Shown one piece after another: positions 1-9,357 of a DNA stretch of 50,925 bases; position 1 is the stretch's first letter; every line of letters begins with the position of its first letter. The DNA lies in NCBI GenBank assembly GCA_003599195.1, contig QZIZ01000107.1:1-50925 (forward strand), read 5' to 3'. The stretch comes from Deltaproteobacteria bacterium. Its GTDB lineage: Bacteria > Desulfobacterota > Desulfobaccia > Desulfobaccales > 0-14-0-80-60-11. Both the position numbers and the translations under genes were made by a program. The notes under the pieces were generated by a model. That model worked only from the letters and a program-made list of their open reading frames with translations, did not search any database and had not been told where the DNA came from.

Positions 1-388
1 CTGCACCGCGGCCAACCGCTGGGACATCGCCCGCTTCGGCATGGAGGCCTTCCGGGCTTCTCCCCGCCAGGCGGACGTGATCATCATCGCCGGCACGGTG
101 TGTAAAAAGATGATGCCCGCCATTGAGCGCATCTATGAGCAGATGACCGAACCCAAATGGGTCATCGCCATGGGGGCCTGCGCCTGCTCCGGGGGGATTT
201 TCGACTCCTACGCGGTGGTCCAGGGCATCGACAAATACCTGCCGGTGGACGTCTATGTCCCGGGTTGCCCGCCCCGGCCGGAAGGGCTCCTTTACGGCAT
301 CCTGAAACTTCACGAAAAGATTTTGCAAGACCCCTTCCTGACCAAGAAATACCAGGAACGGCTGGCGCTGCGCCAGGAGGCCGTATGA
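1..388 (+). CDS. nuoB: NADH-quinone oxidoreductase subunit B, 5' part missing
   Basis: C-terminal part of the 20-kDa complex I subunit that carries the terminal [4Fe-4S] cluster N2 and passes electrons to quinone at the junction of the peripheral and membrane arms. The reading frame is open from base 2 at the window edge, so the true start lies upstream. Visible family motifs are [20 protein letters not shown], the cluster-binding stretch GACACSGG and [12 protein letters not shown]. The stop overlaps the nuoC start in an ATGA, which shows translational coupling. nuoA would be expected just upstream. Identity is secure; only the N-terminus, including the CC-containing motif, is not visible. 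Confidence 0.97.
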   Translation, partial: CTAANRWDIARFGMEAFRASPRQADVIIIAGTVCKKMMPAIERIYEQMTEPKWVIAMGACACSGGIFDSYAVVQGIDKYLPVDVYVPGCPPRPEGLLYGILKLHEKILQDPFLTKKYQERLALRQEAV

Positions 389-840
389 GCAAGGCCGCGG
401 AACTGCTGCAGGAAAAGTTTCCCGAAGAAGTGGTGGAAGTGTCGGAGTTCCGGGGAGAGACCACCATCGTCGTCAAACCCGGGCGCATCGTGGACATTTG
501 CAAGGCCTTGCGGGATGATAATCGGACCTCCTTCCGCTATCTTTCCATGATTGCGGGCCTGGATTACCTTCCTCAAAGCCCCCGGTTCGGCGTGGTCTAT
601 AATCTTTACTCCCACAAGAACAAAAACCGGGTGACCTTGAAGGCCCTGCTCGCGGACGACGCCGCGCCGGCCATTGACTCGGTGGTGCAGGTTTGGAATA
701 CGGCTAACTGGCATGAGCGGGAGGCTTACGACATGATGGGCATCCGCTTCCGGGGCCACCCGGATTTGCGGCGGATTCTCATGCCCAACGATTGGGTGGG
801 CCATCCCCAGCGTAAAGACTATCCCTTACGGGGCAAGTAG
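385..840 (+). CDS. nuoC: NADH-quinone oxidoreductase subunit C
   Basis: 151-residue 30-kDa-type subunit of the peripheral arm of complex I. I chose the ATG at 385, which overlaps the nuoB stop by ATGA; a longer open frame from 157 runs through nuoB and is not credible. The family signature is clear near the C-terminus: [20 protein letters not shown] followed by [18 protein letters not shown]. NuoC is a separate gene here and is not fused to NuoD as in E. coli. It has no cofactor itself and packs against NuoD and NuoB. It is the second gene of the visible operon. Confidence 0.96.
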   Translation: MSKAAELLQEKFPEEVVEVSEFRGETTIVVKPGRIVDICKALRDDNRTSFRYLSMIAGLDYLPQSPRFGVVYNLYSHKNKNRVTLKALLADDAAPAIDSVVQVWNTANWHEREAYDMMGIRFRGHPDLRRILMPNDWVGHPQRKDYPLRGK

Positions 841-849
841 GAATACCTG

Positions 850-2046
850 ATGAGCGCTGAGACCATGAAACGCACCGAAACCATGCTCCTCAACCTGGGA
901 CCGTCGCACCCCAGCACCCACGGGGTGCTCCGGGTCCTCCTGGAGCTGGACGGCGAACTCATCCTGCGGGCCGATCCCGATATCGGCTACCTGCACCGGG
1001 GCATCGAGAAGATGTGCGAATACCGCACTTATCACCGCTGCATGCCCCTGATGAACCGCCTGGACTACCTGGCCGGCGAGGTCAACCTCTTCGGTTTCTG
1101 CCTGGCCATGGAAAAGCTGCTGGGCATCGAAGTGCCCAAGCGGGTCCAGTACATCCGGGTGATGATCGCGGAACTTACCCGCATCGCCTCCCACCTCTTC
1201 TGGCTGGGCACCCACGGCCACGATCTGGGGGCCATGACTCCCCTCTTCTATGCATTCAGGGAGCGGGAAAAGATCATGGACATGTGCGAGATGATCTCCG
1301 GGGCCCGGATGTTCCCGCTGTACTTCCGCATCGGCGGTTTGGCCGCGGACCTGCCCGAAGGCATCATCCCCGCAGCCTGGGAGTTCGTCAAGTCCTTTCC
1401 GGAAAAACACCAGGATTACCATAATCTGTTGACCAAAAACCAAATCTGGATCGAGCGCACCAAGGACGTGGGCGTCATGAGCGCGGACGAGGCCCTCGAT
1501 TGGGGCTGGTCCGGCCCCATGGCCCGGGGCTCCGGCATCAACTGGGACTTGCGCCGGGACAACCCCTACTCCAGCTACGAAGACTTCGATTTCGTGGTGC
1601 CCCTGGGCAAAAACGGCGACACCTATGACCGGTATCTGGTGCGCATGGAAGAAATGCTCCAGGCCAACCGCATCGTCAAACAAGTGCTGGAGCGTCTGCC
1701 CGACCTGCCTCCCGGAGACATCAAGGCTAAAGACCCCAGGGTCAGCCTGCCTCCCAAGGACGCGGTCTATAACGACATCGCCGGTTTGATCAACCATTTC
1801 AAGCTGATCCAGGAAGGCATCAAACCTCCGGTGGGCGAAGTCTACCAGTGCATCGAGGCCCCCAAAGGGGAGATGGGGTTTTATATCGTCAGCGACGGCA
1901 GCCCTCAACCTTTCCGGTTGAAAATCAGGGGGCCGTCGTTTGTCAACCTCTCGGCCATGGACAAACTGGCCCGGGGGCGCTTGCTGGCCGACTCCATCGC
2001 CTTGATCGGCACCATGGACATCGTGCTGGCGGACGTGGATAGGTAG
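850..2046 (+). CDS. nuoD: NADH-quinone oxidoreductase subunit D
   Basis: 398-residue 49-kDa subunit, which forms the quinone-binding pocket with NuoB. The N-terminus has NLGPSHPSTHGVLRVLLELD, with the His-containing SHPSTHG motif that lines the quinone site. It is followed by IGYLHRGIEKMCEYRTYHRC and MNRLDYLAGEVN, all hallmarks of the family and of related NiFe-hydrogenase large subunits. It lacks the hydrogenase NiFe cysteines at the C-terminus, so it is a complex I subunit and not an Ech/Hyc-type hydrogenase. The length is normal. It starts 9 nt after nuoC. The next gene is not nuoE/F but a small secreted-protein gene. Confidence 0.97.
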   Translation: MSAETMKRTETMLLNLGPSHPSTHGVLRVLLELDGELILRADPDIGYLHRGIEKMCEYRTYHRCMPLMNRLDYLAGEVNLFGFCLAMEKLLGIEVPKRVQYIRVMIAELTRIASHLFWLGTHGHDLGAMTPLFYAFREREKIMDMCEMISGARMFPLYFRIGGLAADLPEGIIPAAWEFVKSFPEKHQDYHNLLTKNQIWIERTKDVGVMSADEALDWGWSGPMARGSGINWDLRRDNPYSSYEDFDFVVPLGKNGDTYDRYLVRMEEMLQANRIVKQVLERLPDLPPGDIKAKDPRVSLPPKDAVYNDIAGLINHFKLIQEGIKPPVGEVYQCIEAPKGEMGFYIVSDGSPQPFRLKIRGPSFVNLSAMDKLARGRLLADSIALIGTMDIVLADVDR

Positions 2047-2083
2047 GCAGTAAGCAGTGAGCAGTTTGAAGACAAGTGGGGAT

Positions 2084-2458
2084 ATGGCGATATTAAAAAA
2101 GACCATTCTTCTGATAATCCTCTTCTTGGTGGCCACGGTATTAACCGCCGGGGCCCAAGAGAAGGTTTCCTTCACGGGGAAGATCGAGGAAATCGCCATT
2201 AAAACCACCATGACGCCGGTGGGCGCCATGGAAAAATCCCTGGTCATCAAGCTGGACAGCCAACCCAAGAAAGACATACGTAGCACGGCCGCGGACGCCG
2301 CCAGATACGGACTGATCGATACCGATCAGCCCGGATCGGTCCTCAAACCCGGCCAGGTTAAAGGGGTGGGCTGGAAAGTAAGATTGACCTGTGAAAAGAA
2401 AAGCACCTTCGGCGGCGAACCCAGTTATCAGGTGATCAACCTGGAGAAGCTGGATTAA
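2084..2458 (+). CDS. Small secreted or membrane-anchored protein of unknown function inside the nuo operon
   Basis: I do not recognise a family. The frame is open from a GTG at 2057, but I prefer the ATG at 2084: a G-rich stretch precedes it, and the region 2048-2066 is a low-complexity word repeat (gcagtaagcagtgagcag) seen elsewhere between genes. From 2084 the product is 124 residues. It starts with a lysine pair, a hydrophobic core of about 17 residues (TILLIILFLVATVLTAG) and an AGAQ site typical of signal peptidase I. The mature part of about 100 residues is rich in beta-type sequence, begins with VSFTGKIEEIAIKTTMTPVG and may be OB-fold-like (inference). It sits where nuoE/nuoF are found in many operons. 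A link to complex I is possible but unproven. Confidence 0.7.
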   Translation: MAILKKTILLIILFLVATVLTAGAQEKVSFTGKIEEIAIKTTMTPVGAMEKSLVIKLDSQPKKDIRSTAADAARYGLIDTDQPGSVLKPGQVKGVGWKVRLTCEKKSTFGGEPSYQVINLEKLD

Positions 2459-2482
2459 CAGAAGCTAACATAGGAACGACTT

Positions 2483-5086
2483 ATGGTGAATCTGACCATT
2501 GACGGCCGGGCGATCCAAGCGCCCAAGGGCAAAACCGTCCTGGAAGTGGCTGACGCCAACGGCATCTTCATTCCCCGGCTCTGTTACCACCCGGCCCTGA
2601 AGCCCATCGGCGCCTGCCGCATCTGCGTGGTGGAAGTCAAACCCGGCCCTCCCCGGCCACTGCCGGCCTGCGCCACCGTGGTCAACGAAGGCATGGAGGT
2701 CACTACTAATTCCCCCCGGGTCCAGGCAATCCGTGATGAGTTGATGAAGCTGGTGCTCATCAACCATGCCCTGGAATGCCCCATCTGCGACAAAGGCGGG
2801 GAATGCGAGCTCCAGGATCTGACCCATGCCCTGGCCGTGGACAAGGTGGACCTGGAGGCCGTGAAACTGGCTCCCAACCACGACTACGAGTCCCTCTTCG
2901 TGGAGCGGCACCCGGACCGCTGCGTCACCTGCGGCCGCTGCATCCACGTCTGCCGGGACCACGTGGGCGCCATGGCCATCAACTTCATGCAGCGGGGCTA
3001 TTTCACTGAGCTGGGATCCGGCGTTCTACCCCTGGACTGCGAATTCTGCGGCTCCTGCATCGACATCTGCCCGGTGGGAGCCCTGATCAACAAGCTCTGG
3101 AAATACCGGGCCCGGGCCTGGGAAGTGGTCAAGATTGAAAGCGTCTGCCCCTTCTGCGGCGGCGGCTGCGTCTACGAACTGCACACCAAGGACGACCGCA
3201 TTCTGCGGGTGCGGAACGAAAAGAGCATTCTGCTCTGCTCCAAGGGCCGCTTCGGCTTCCCGGTGGTGGAGGCCCCGGACCGCCTGAAGACACCGTTGAT
3301 CAAGGATAACGGCAACTTCCGGGAGGCCTCCTGGGACGAGGCCCTGGATTTGGTGGCCGCCAAGTTCCAGGAGATTGCGGCAAGCGATGCCGGCGCCAAA
3401 GCCATCTACGGCATCGGCTCCGCCCGGGCCACCAATGAGGCCAACTACCTCTTCCAGAAATTCTTCCGCCAGGGGTTGGGCACCAACCAGTTGGACAACC
3501 CGGGGCGCTACACTTACGTCCGGGCCTTGAAGGGCCTGGCCGCGGTCTTCGGTTCCCCCGACGTCTCCGGGGTGGAGGCGTCCACCGCCCTGCCCCAGCC
3601 CTACCAGTCTCCTCTGACTCCGGGCGCGGAAGCGAAGGGCAGCGGCTTCCCATTTGTTTTGGGGAAATTTAACGATCTCCCGAAGGCGGACCTGGCCCTG
3701 GTGCTGGGCGCTGACGTCACTCCGGAGATGCCGCCTTTGGGCTGGAAGCTGCTCAGGGCCCTGGATAACGAGAACTTCCGCCTGGTGCTGGCCAATCCCC
3801 GGCACACCAAGTTCGACCGTTACGCCAGCTTAAGCCTGCGCTACAAACCGGGCACCGAGCGGATTCTGCTGTCCGGGATTTTCAAGGCCTTCTTTACCGC
3901 TAATGCTGATTATATTCCGTCAATTAGCGCCAAGGGCCTGGAAGAGTTCAAAGAAAGCTTCAAAAAGGTCACCCTGAAGGACGTAGCTTCCAAGACCGGG
4001 GTGGATGAGGCCCTGATCAAAGAGACCGCGGCCCTGCTGGCCCAGGCCCAGGCGCCGGCCATTATCTGCGGCACCGAACTGCTGGCCCAGGACAAGGGCG
4101 AGCAAAACGCCCTGGCCCTGGCCGACCTCTTCCTGCTCATCGGCAAGCCCGGCACCCCGGGGAGCGCAGTTTACCCGGTGGCGGAGAAGAACAACTCCCG
4201 GGGTGTCTGCGAAGTCGGGGTGCTGCCCGACCGGCTGCCCGGTTTTGTGGCCGTTCCGGAAGACGCAGCAGGCCTGACTATAGCGGATGTGCTGGATAAG
4301 CTGGAAGCAGGAGACCCGGCTGCGCCCCAGGCCGTTTATATGCTGGGCGGCGACTTGCTCCGGGGCCTGCCGCACCGCAGCCTCACGGAAAAGCTCTTGA
4401 AAAAGGTGCCTTTCCTGGTAGTCCAGGACGCCTTCCTCACCGACACTGCCAAGCTGGCCCAGGTGGTCCTGCCGGTGGCGGTGCACGCGGAGCAGGAAGG
4501 GTCTTTTATCAGCAGCGACGGCACCCTCGGGGTTTTGCCCGCGGTCCTGCCGGCAAACGGCGTGCGCCCGGATTGGCAGATCATCGGCCAGTTGGGCGAG
4601 AAGATGGGTTATAAACTGGGAGCGTCCCATCCCAAGCAGGTCTTCCGGGAACTGGCCCAGAATATGCCCCTGTGGGCGGGGTTAGGCCCGAAGGCCTCCG
4701 GCCCCCTGATGGCGGGCGAGGTCAGCGGCACGTTCGTTCCCTTCGAAGCGGACCTGAGCCTGCCGGGCCGCCGGCCCCATACCTTGATTATCGGTAAGGT
4801 CCTGAATCATAACGGGTCTTACACCACCCATGCCCCTGACGGCACCTTGAAGCTGGTGCCCCGGGCGGAGCTGAGCCTGAACCCGGAAGACGCCAAGAGC
4901 TTAGGCCTGGCTGCCGGAGATACGGCCAAAGTCGTCTCCTCCCAGGGTGAGATCAGCGTGCCCGTGGTTTTGTCCCCGGAGATGCCCCCCGGAGTGGTCT
5001 TCCTGCCCGAGCATTTTGCGGAACCCCCGGTGCATCTTTTGACCCTCAACTCCAACCTGGTTAGGGTAACCATCCAGAAGGGTTGA
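2483..5086 (+). CDS. nuoG: NADH-quinone oxidoreductase subunit G
   Basis: 867-residue iron-sulfur subunit of the peripheral arm. An N-terminal [2Fe-2S] ferredoxin domain has Cys34, Cys45, Cys48 and Cys63. The complex I-specific His-Cys3 cluster follows (His95, Cys99, Cys102, Cys108), then two ferredoxin-like CxxCxxCxxxC groups (VTCGRCIHVCRD and CEFCGSCIDICPVG). Next comes a molybdopterin-oxidoreductase-type domain beginning with CPFCGGGC and LLCSKGRFGF, the extra cluster found in many bacterial NuoG. The C-terminal third resembles a molydopterin dinucleotide-binding domain, probably without cofactor as in E. coli (inference). NuoG normally takes electrons from NuoF; no nuoE or nuoF lies between nuoD and nuoG here. 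Start ATG at 2483 with GGAACG upstream. Confidence 0.95.
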   Translation: MVNLTIDGRAIQAPKGKTVLEVADANGIFIPRLCYHPALKPIGACRICVVEVKPGPPRPLPACATVVNEGMEVTTNSPRVQAIRDELMKLVLINHALECPICDKGGECELQDLTHALAVDKVDLEAVKLAPNHDYESLFVERHPDRCVTCGRCIHVCRDHVGAMAINFMQRGYFTELGSGVLPLDCEFCGSCIDICPVGALINKLWKYRARAWEVVKIESVCPFCGGGCVYELHTKDDRILRVRNEKSILLCSKGRFGFPVVEAPDRLKTPLIKDNGNFREASWDEALDLVAAKFQEIAASDAGAKAIYGIGSARATNEANYLFQKFFRQGLGTNQLDNPGRYTYVRALKGLAAVFGSPDVSGVEASTALPQPYQSPLTPGAEAKGSGFPFVLGKFNDLPKADLALVLGADVTPEMPPLGWKLLRALDNENFRLVLANPRHTKFDRYASLSLRYKPGTERILLSGIFKAFFTANADYIPSISAKGLEEFKESFKKVTLKDVASKTGVDEALIKETAALLAQAQAPAIICGTELLAQDKGEQNALALADLFLLIGKPGTPGSAVYPVAEKNNSRGVCEVGVLPDRLPGFVAVPEDAAGLTIADVLDKLEAGDPAAPQAVYMLGGDLLRGLPHRSLTEKLLKKVPFLVVQDAFLTDTAKLAQVVLPVAVHAEQEGSFISSDGTLGVLPAVLPANGVRPDWQIIGQLGEKMGYKLGASHPKQVFRELAQNMPLWAGLGPKASGPLMAGEVSGTFVPFEADLSLPGRRPHTLIIGKVLNHNGSYTTHAPDGTLKLVPRAELSLNPEDAKSLGLAAGDTAKVVSSQGEISVPVVLSPEMPPGVVFLPEHFAEPPVHLLTLNSNLVRVTIQKG

Positions 5087-5088
5087 TA

Positions 5089-6126
5089 ATGATGAATCAA
5101 ATACCCGTTTTGGTAATCATGACCGCGGTGAAGATCCTCCTGGTATTGGTGGTCTTCCTCACCTGCATCGCCTACACGGTGCTCATGGAACGCAAAGTCC
5201 TGGGGTACATCCAGTTGCGCTACGGCCCCAACCGGGTAGGCCCCTGGGGTCTTTTCCAGCCCCTGGCGGATGCCATCAAGCTGCTCTTCAAAGAAGAATT
5301 TACCCCCCCGGGGGGGAACAAGGTCCTCTTTGTCCTGGCCCCCATCGTCACCGCGGTCCCCGCGTTTCTGCCCCTGGCGGCCATACCTTTTGCCTCGCAG
5401 ATCCTGCCGGATAGCATCAGCCTCTACGGCTATAAGTTGGATCTGACCGCGGCCGGGCTCAACCAGGGAGTGATTGCGGACATTAATGTGGGCCTGTTGT
5501 ACGTCTTTGCCATGGGATCCCTGTCAGTCTACGGCGCGGTCCTGGGCGGCTGGGCCTCCAATAACAAGTATTCGCTTTTGGGGGGCTTGCGGCTTTCAGC
5601 GCAGATGGTCAGCTATGAGATATTCTTGGGCCTCTCCGTCATCGGCGTGCTGATGCTGGCCGGTTCCTTAAGCCTGGTCAAGATCGTGGAAGCCCAAAAA
5701 TCCATGTGGTTCATAGCCTATCAGCCATTGGGGTTCGTGCTCTTCATGATTGCAGCTTTTGCCGAATGCGCCCGCACCCCTTTCGACCTGATCGAGTGCG
5801 AAAACGAGTTGGTCGCGGGCTACCAGACGGAATACAGCTCCATGAAGTATGGCGTGTTCATGATGGGGGAATACGGCCATATCCTCGTGGCTTCCGCCCT
5901 GGCCACCACCCTCTTTTTGGGCGGCTGGCAGGGGCCGGTGCTGCCCCCCATCGCCTGGTTCATGATCAAGACCTTCGCCTTGGTCTTCTTCTTCATCTGG
6001 GTCCGGGGGACCTTTCCCCGGTTCCGTTTCGACCAGCTCATGAAACTGGGGTGGAAGGTGATGCTGCCCCTGTGCCTGGTGAATATCCTGTTCACGGGCA
6101 TTATCATCCAGTTTTTGCAGAGGTAG
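5089..6126 (+). CDS. nuoH: NADH-quinone oxidoreductase subunit H
   Basis: 345-residue membrane subunit that contacts the quinone channel and links the peripheral arm to the proton-pumping arm. The frame is open from a TTG at 5083; I prefer ATG 5089 (or the next codon, ATG 5092), correctly spaced after AGAAGGG. Characteristic stretches are ERKVLGYIQLRYGPNRVGPW, ADAIKLLFKEEFTP, AECARTPFDLIECENELVAG and YQTEYSSMKYGVFMMGEYGH, which carry the conserved acidic loop residues near the quinone site. About eight hydrophobic segments are visible. It follows nuoG by only 2 nt, so it is co-translated or tightly coupled. Confidence 0.97.
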   Translation: MMNQIPVLVIMTAVKILLVLVVFLTCIAYTVLMERKVLGYIQLRYGPNRVGPWGLFQPLADAIKLLFKEEFTPPGGNKVLFVLAPIVTAVPAFLPLAAIPFASQILPDSISLYGYKLDLTAAGLNQGVIADINVGLLYVFAMGSLSVYGAVLGGWASNNKYSLLGGLRLSAQMVSYEIFLGLSVIGVLMLAGSLSLVKIVEAQKSMWFIAYQPLGFVLFMIAAFAECARTPFDLIECENELVAGYQTEYSSMKYGVFMMGEYGHILVASALATTLFLGGWQGPVLPPIAWFMIKTFALVFFFIWVRGTFPRFRFDQLMKLGWKVMLPLCLVNILFTGIIIQFLQR

Positions 6127-6129
6127 TAA

Positions 6130-6561
6130 ATGATTATCCCCTTTATTAAAGGCCTGGCCACCACCCTGCGCCACGTTTTTACCAAGCCCATCACCCTCCA
6201 GTACCCGGAGGAAAAACGGCAGGTGGCGCCCCGTTGGCGGGGACACCCGGAACTGACGGTCAACGAAGACGGACGGCGCCGCTGCGTGGCTTGCACATTA
6301 TGCATGGTGGTTTGCCCCAGCAACGCCATCAAAGGCATTGTCGCGGCCGAAGGTGCGGAGCACGAAAAGTACCCGGTGGCCTTCCAGATCGACCTGACCC
6401 GCTGCATCTTCTGCGGCCTGTGCCAGGAGGCCTGTCCCAAGGCGGCCATCAAGTTGAACAACCTTTACGAGCTGGCTCAATACGATAAGAACCTTCTTTA
6501 TCTCGATATCGACCGGGCTACGCAGAAAAAGTCCGAACTCCGGATGGCGGATTGGCTGTGA
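6130..6561 (+). CDS. nuoI: NADH-quinone oxidoreductase subunit I
   Basis: 143-residue ferredoxin-type subunit with clusters N6a and N6b, which relay electrons from NuoG to NuoB. It has two classical CxxCxxCxxxCP motifs: CVACTLCMVVCP near residue 57 and CIFCGLCQEACPKAAI near residue 95. The N-terminus has the amphipathic stretch (GLATTLRHVFTKPIT) that sits on the membrane surface in this family. It starts 3 nt after nuoH. Length and motifs are normal, and I see nothing odd. Confidence 0.97.
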   Translation: MIIPFIKGLATTLRHVFTKPITLQYPEEKRQVAPRWRGHPELTVNEDGRRRCVACTLCMVVCPSNAIKGIVAAEGAEHEKYPVAFQIDLTRCIFCGLCQEACPKAAIKLNNLYELAQYDKNLLYLDIDRATQKKSELRMADWL

Positions 6562-6601
6562 TGCGGCCAATTGCCTGGGTTGCATATAGGAGGCTCGAGG
6601 G

Positions 6602-7099
6602 ATGCAGATGATCTTTTTCATCCTGGCCGGGGTGGCCCTGGTCTCCGGGGGATTGGTGGTCTTTCAGAGACACCCCCTGCGGAGCGCCCTCTGGCTCATC
6701 GTCAACTTCTTCGCCGTAGCCGGCATATATCTCCTGGCCCACGCGGAATTCATCGCCGCCATCCAGATTATCGTTTATGCCGGGGCCATCATGGTGCTGT
6801 TCCTCTTCGTGATCATGCTTCTCAACCTGCGCCAGCCCGAGGAGGAGCAACGGTTCATGCACCTGGGGCAGAAGGTGGGAGGCATCACCCTGGCGCTCTT
6901 CACCGTCCTGCTCCTGGTTTACGGGGTCTGCAAGGTTGTGCTGCCTCCGGGCAAGGAAGCGCCTGCGGGACTGGGCAACACGGAATCCATCGCCAAGTTG
7001 TTGTTTACCGACTATCTGCTGCCCTTTGAGGTCACCTCGGTGCTGCTCCTGGTGGCCATTGTGGGCGCGGTGGTGCTGGCCAAGAGCAAACTGAAATAA
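6602..7099 (+). CDS. nuoJ: NADH-quinone oxidoreductase subunit J
   Basis: 165-residue membrane subunit next to NuoK and NuoA at the hinge of the membrane arm. Five hydrophobic segments are visible. The family stretch FIAAIQIIVYAGAIMVLFLF, where TM3 carries the pi-bulge in solved structures, is followed by VIMLLNL. A strong AGGAGG (6588-6593) lies 8 nt before the ATG. The 40-nt gap after nuoI is the largest in the second half of the operon apart from this ribosome binding site, with no sign of an internal promoter. Confidence 0.96.
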   Translation: MQMIFFILAGVALVSGGLVVFQRHPLRSALWLIVNFFAVAGIYLLAHAEFIAAIQIIVYAGAIMVLFLFVIMLLNLRQPEEEQRFMHLGQKVGGITLALFTVLLLVYGVCKVVLPPGKEAPAGLGNTESIAKLLFTDYLLPFEVTSVLLLVAIVGAVVLAKSKLK

Positions 7100-7118
7100 C
7101 CCCTTGGGGGAATAAACA

Positions 7119-7424
7119 ATGGTAGTGCCCGTTTCCTATTATCTGACCTTGAGCATCGCCCTCTTCGCCCTGGGGGTGATCGGGGTGCTGGTCCGGCGTA
7201 ACGTCCTGGTGATCATGATGTGCATCGAAATGATGCTCAACGCCGTGAATTTGGCCTTCATCGGTTTTGCCGACTATTTCAAGGCGGTGGACGGCCAGAT
7301 GTTCGTGTTCTTCGTGATGACCGTGGCCGCGGCCGAAGTGGCGGTGGGACTGGCCCTGATCGTGGCCATCTTCCGCAACCGGGCCACGGTGTACGTCGAC
7401 GAACTCAATATCCTGAAGTGGTGA
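7119..7424 (+). CDS. nuoK: NADH-quinone oxidoreductase subunit K
   Basis: 101-residue, three-helix membrane subunit of complex I, related to MrpC of Na+/H+ antiporters. The motif [16 protein letters not shown] carries the conserved helix-2 glutamate, and [19 protein letters not shown] carries the conserved helix-3 glutamate; both belong to the proton path in known structures. GGGGG-type ribosome binding sequence precedes ATG 7119. Normal size, tightly packed between nuoJ and nuoL. Confidence 0.96.
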   Translation: MVVPVSYYLTLSIALFALGVIGVLVRRNVLVIMMCIEMMLNAVNLAFIGFADYFKAVDGQMFVFFVMTVAAAEVAVGLALIVAIFRNRATVYVDELNILKW

Positions 7425-7434
7425 GGCAGACCCC

Positions 7435-9342
7435 ATGATGGACTATGTCTGGCTGATTCCTCTTTTCCCCTTCGTGGGGTTTCTGATCAACGGGTTCTTT
7501 GGCAAAAATCTGCCCAAGAACGTGGTGGGGACCATCGGCTCCCTGGCCGTGGGCCTGAGCTTCCTGGTGACGGTGTGCATCTTCTTCCAGTATTTGAAGC
7601 TGCCCGCCGGAGCGAAACCGGTGGAAAAGGTGATGTTTACCTGGATCGCATCCGGCGCTTTTAAAGCCCAGGCCGCCTTTCTCATCGATCCGCTGTCTTT
7701 GATCATGCTGTTGATCGTCTCCGGGGTGAGCACCCTCATTCATATCTACTCCGTCAGCTACATGCACGAAGAAGAAGGGTTTTACCGTTTCTTCACTTAC
7801 CTGAACCTCTTTGTGTCCATGATGCTCATCCTGGTAAGCGCCAACAACTTCCTGCTGATGTTCGTGGGCTGGGAAGGTGTGGGGCTGTGTTCCTACCTGC
7901 TCATCGGTTACTACTATGAGAAGAAGTCGGCGTCCGACGCCGGCAAAAAGGCCTTCGTGGTCAACCGGATCGGTGACTTCGGTTTTCTGCTGGGCATCTT
8001 TCTTATCTTCTGGAACTTCGACACCATCAACTTCCGGGAAGTCTTCGCGCTGGCCGCCAAGTATCCCGTCGGCTCCGGGCTAATCACGGGTATTACCCTG
8101 TGCCTGTTCATCGGCGCCACCGGTAAGTCCGCGCAGCTGCCCCTGTACACCTGGCTGCCGGACGCCATGGAAGGCCCCACTCCGGTTTCCGCTTTGATCC
8201 ACGCGGCCACCATGGTTACCGCCGGCGTCTACATGGTGGCCCGGTGCAGCGCCCTTTTCTCCCTGGCCCCCATTTCCTTAACCGTAGTGGCCACCATCGG
8301 CGCGGCGACCGCCATCTTTGCGGCCACCATCGGCATGGCCCAATTCGACATCAAGCGGGTCCTTGCTTACTCCACAGTGAGCCAGTTGGGGTATATGTTC
8401 CTGGCCTGCGGGGTGGGCGCCTACGTCTCTGGTATCTTCCACCTCATGACCCATGCCTTTTTCAAGGCCCTCCTCTTTTTGGGTTCCGGTTCGGTGATGC
8501 ACGGTCTGAGCGGCGAGCTGGACATGCGCAAGATGGGGGACCTGAAGAAACACATGCCCATCACTTACTGGACCTTCCTGTTGGCCACCCTGGCCATCGC
8601 CGGCATCTTCCCCTTTGCCGGCTTCTTCAGTAAGGATGAAATCCTGTTCCACTCCCTGGTGGACGGGAAAGTTATTTACTGGGGCATCGCCACCGCCGCC
8701 GCCTTCATCACTGCGTTCTATATGTTCCGGGCGGTGTTCATGACCTTCCACGGCAAGTCCCGGGTGGACCACGACGTGCTTCACCACGTGCACGAATCAC
8801 CTCCTCTGATGACCGTGCCCTTGATGATCCTGGCGGGGCTTTCGGTGGTGGGCGGTTTCGTGGGCATTCCGCTCATCGAGGGGATGCATGTCTTCCGGGA
8901 TTTCCTGTCCCCTTCCATCACCCCGGTGGCCCACCATGCCGCGGCCCATCCTTCCGCCACCTTCGAAGTGGGCATGATGCTCTTCAGTATGGCCGTGGCC
9001 GGTCTCGGAATCTACACGGCTTATAAGTTTTATATCCTGGTGCCGGAGCTGCCTACCATCGTGGCCGAGAAGTTCCGCACCATTTATGACCTCATTTATA
9101 ACAAGTACTACGTGGATGAGATTTATGACACCACTGTAGTGGAACCCATCAAGGAAGGCTCCAACTTCCTGTGGACCGTGGTGGATGCCAAGGGCGTGGA
9201 CGGCGTGGTGAACGGCAGCGCCGGGGTCATCGCTTACTTGAGCGCCCATCTCCGCAAGCTGGAGACGGGCTTTGTCCAGAATTACGCCTTTGCCATCCTC
9301 CTGGGGGTGGTCGTGATTACCGGCTACCTTATTGGACGTTAA
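7435..9342 (+). CDS. nuoL: NADH-quinone oxidoreductase subunit L
   Basis: 635-residue distal antiporter-like subunit with the long lateral helix at the C-terminus. The proton_antipo_M core is obvious: LLMFVGWEGVGLCSYLLIG, then GKSAQLPLYTWLPDAMEGPT and PVSALIHAATMVTAGVYM, with the conserved Glu and Lys of the antiporter channel. HAFFKALLFLGSGSVMH and FAGFFSKDEIL also match. Residues after about 530 (ELPTIVAEKFRTIYDLIYNK onward) fit the traverse helix and anchor. It begins 10 nt after nuoK at a tandem ATGATG. Length is normal. Confidence 0.97.
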   Translation: MMDYVWLIPLFPFVGFLINGFFGKNLPKNVVGTIGSLAVGLSFLVTVCIFFQYLKLPAGAKPVEKVMFTWIASGAFKAQAAFLIDPLSLIMLLIVSGVSTLIHIYSVSYMHEEEGFYRFFTYLNLFVSMMLILVSANNFLLMFVGWEGVGLCSYLLIGYYYEKKSASDAGKKAFVVNRIGDFGFLLGIFLIFWNFDTINFREVFALAAKYPVGSGLITGITLCLFIGATGKSAQLPLYTWLPDAMEGPTPVSALIHAATMVTAGVYMVARCSALFSLAPISLTVVATIGAATAIFAATIGMAQFDIKRVLAYSTVSQLGYMFLACGVGAYVSGIFHLMTHAFFKALLFLGSGSVMHGLSGELDMRKMGDLKKHMPITYWTFLLATLAIAGIFPFAGFFSKDEILFHSLVDGKVIYWGIATAAAFITAFYMFRAVFMTFHGKSRVDHDVLHHVHESPPLMTVPLMILAGLSVVGGFVGIPLIEGMHVFRDFLSPSITPVAHHAAAHPSATFEVGMMLFSMAVAGLGIYTAYKFYILVPELPTIVAEKFRTIYDLIYNKYYVDEIYDTTVVEPIKEGSNFLWTVVDAKGVDGVVNGSAGVIAYLSAHLRKLETGFVQNYAFAILLGVVVITGYLIGR

Positions 9343-9357
9343 CGATTAGAGGGGCTT

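Noticed and set aside
826..2286. 486-residue open frame opposite nuoD
   Set aside because: Antisense shadow in GC-rich DNA; low-complexity HDVHGADQGDG-like sequence, while the + frame is a clear NuoD.
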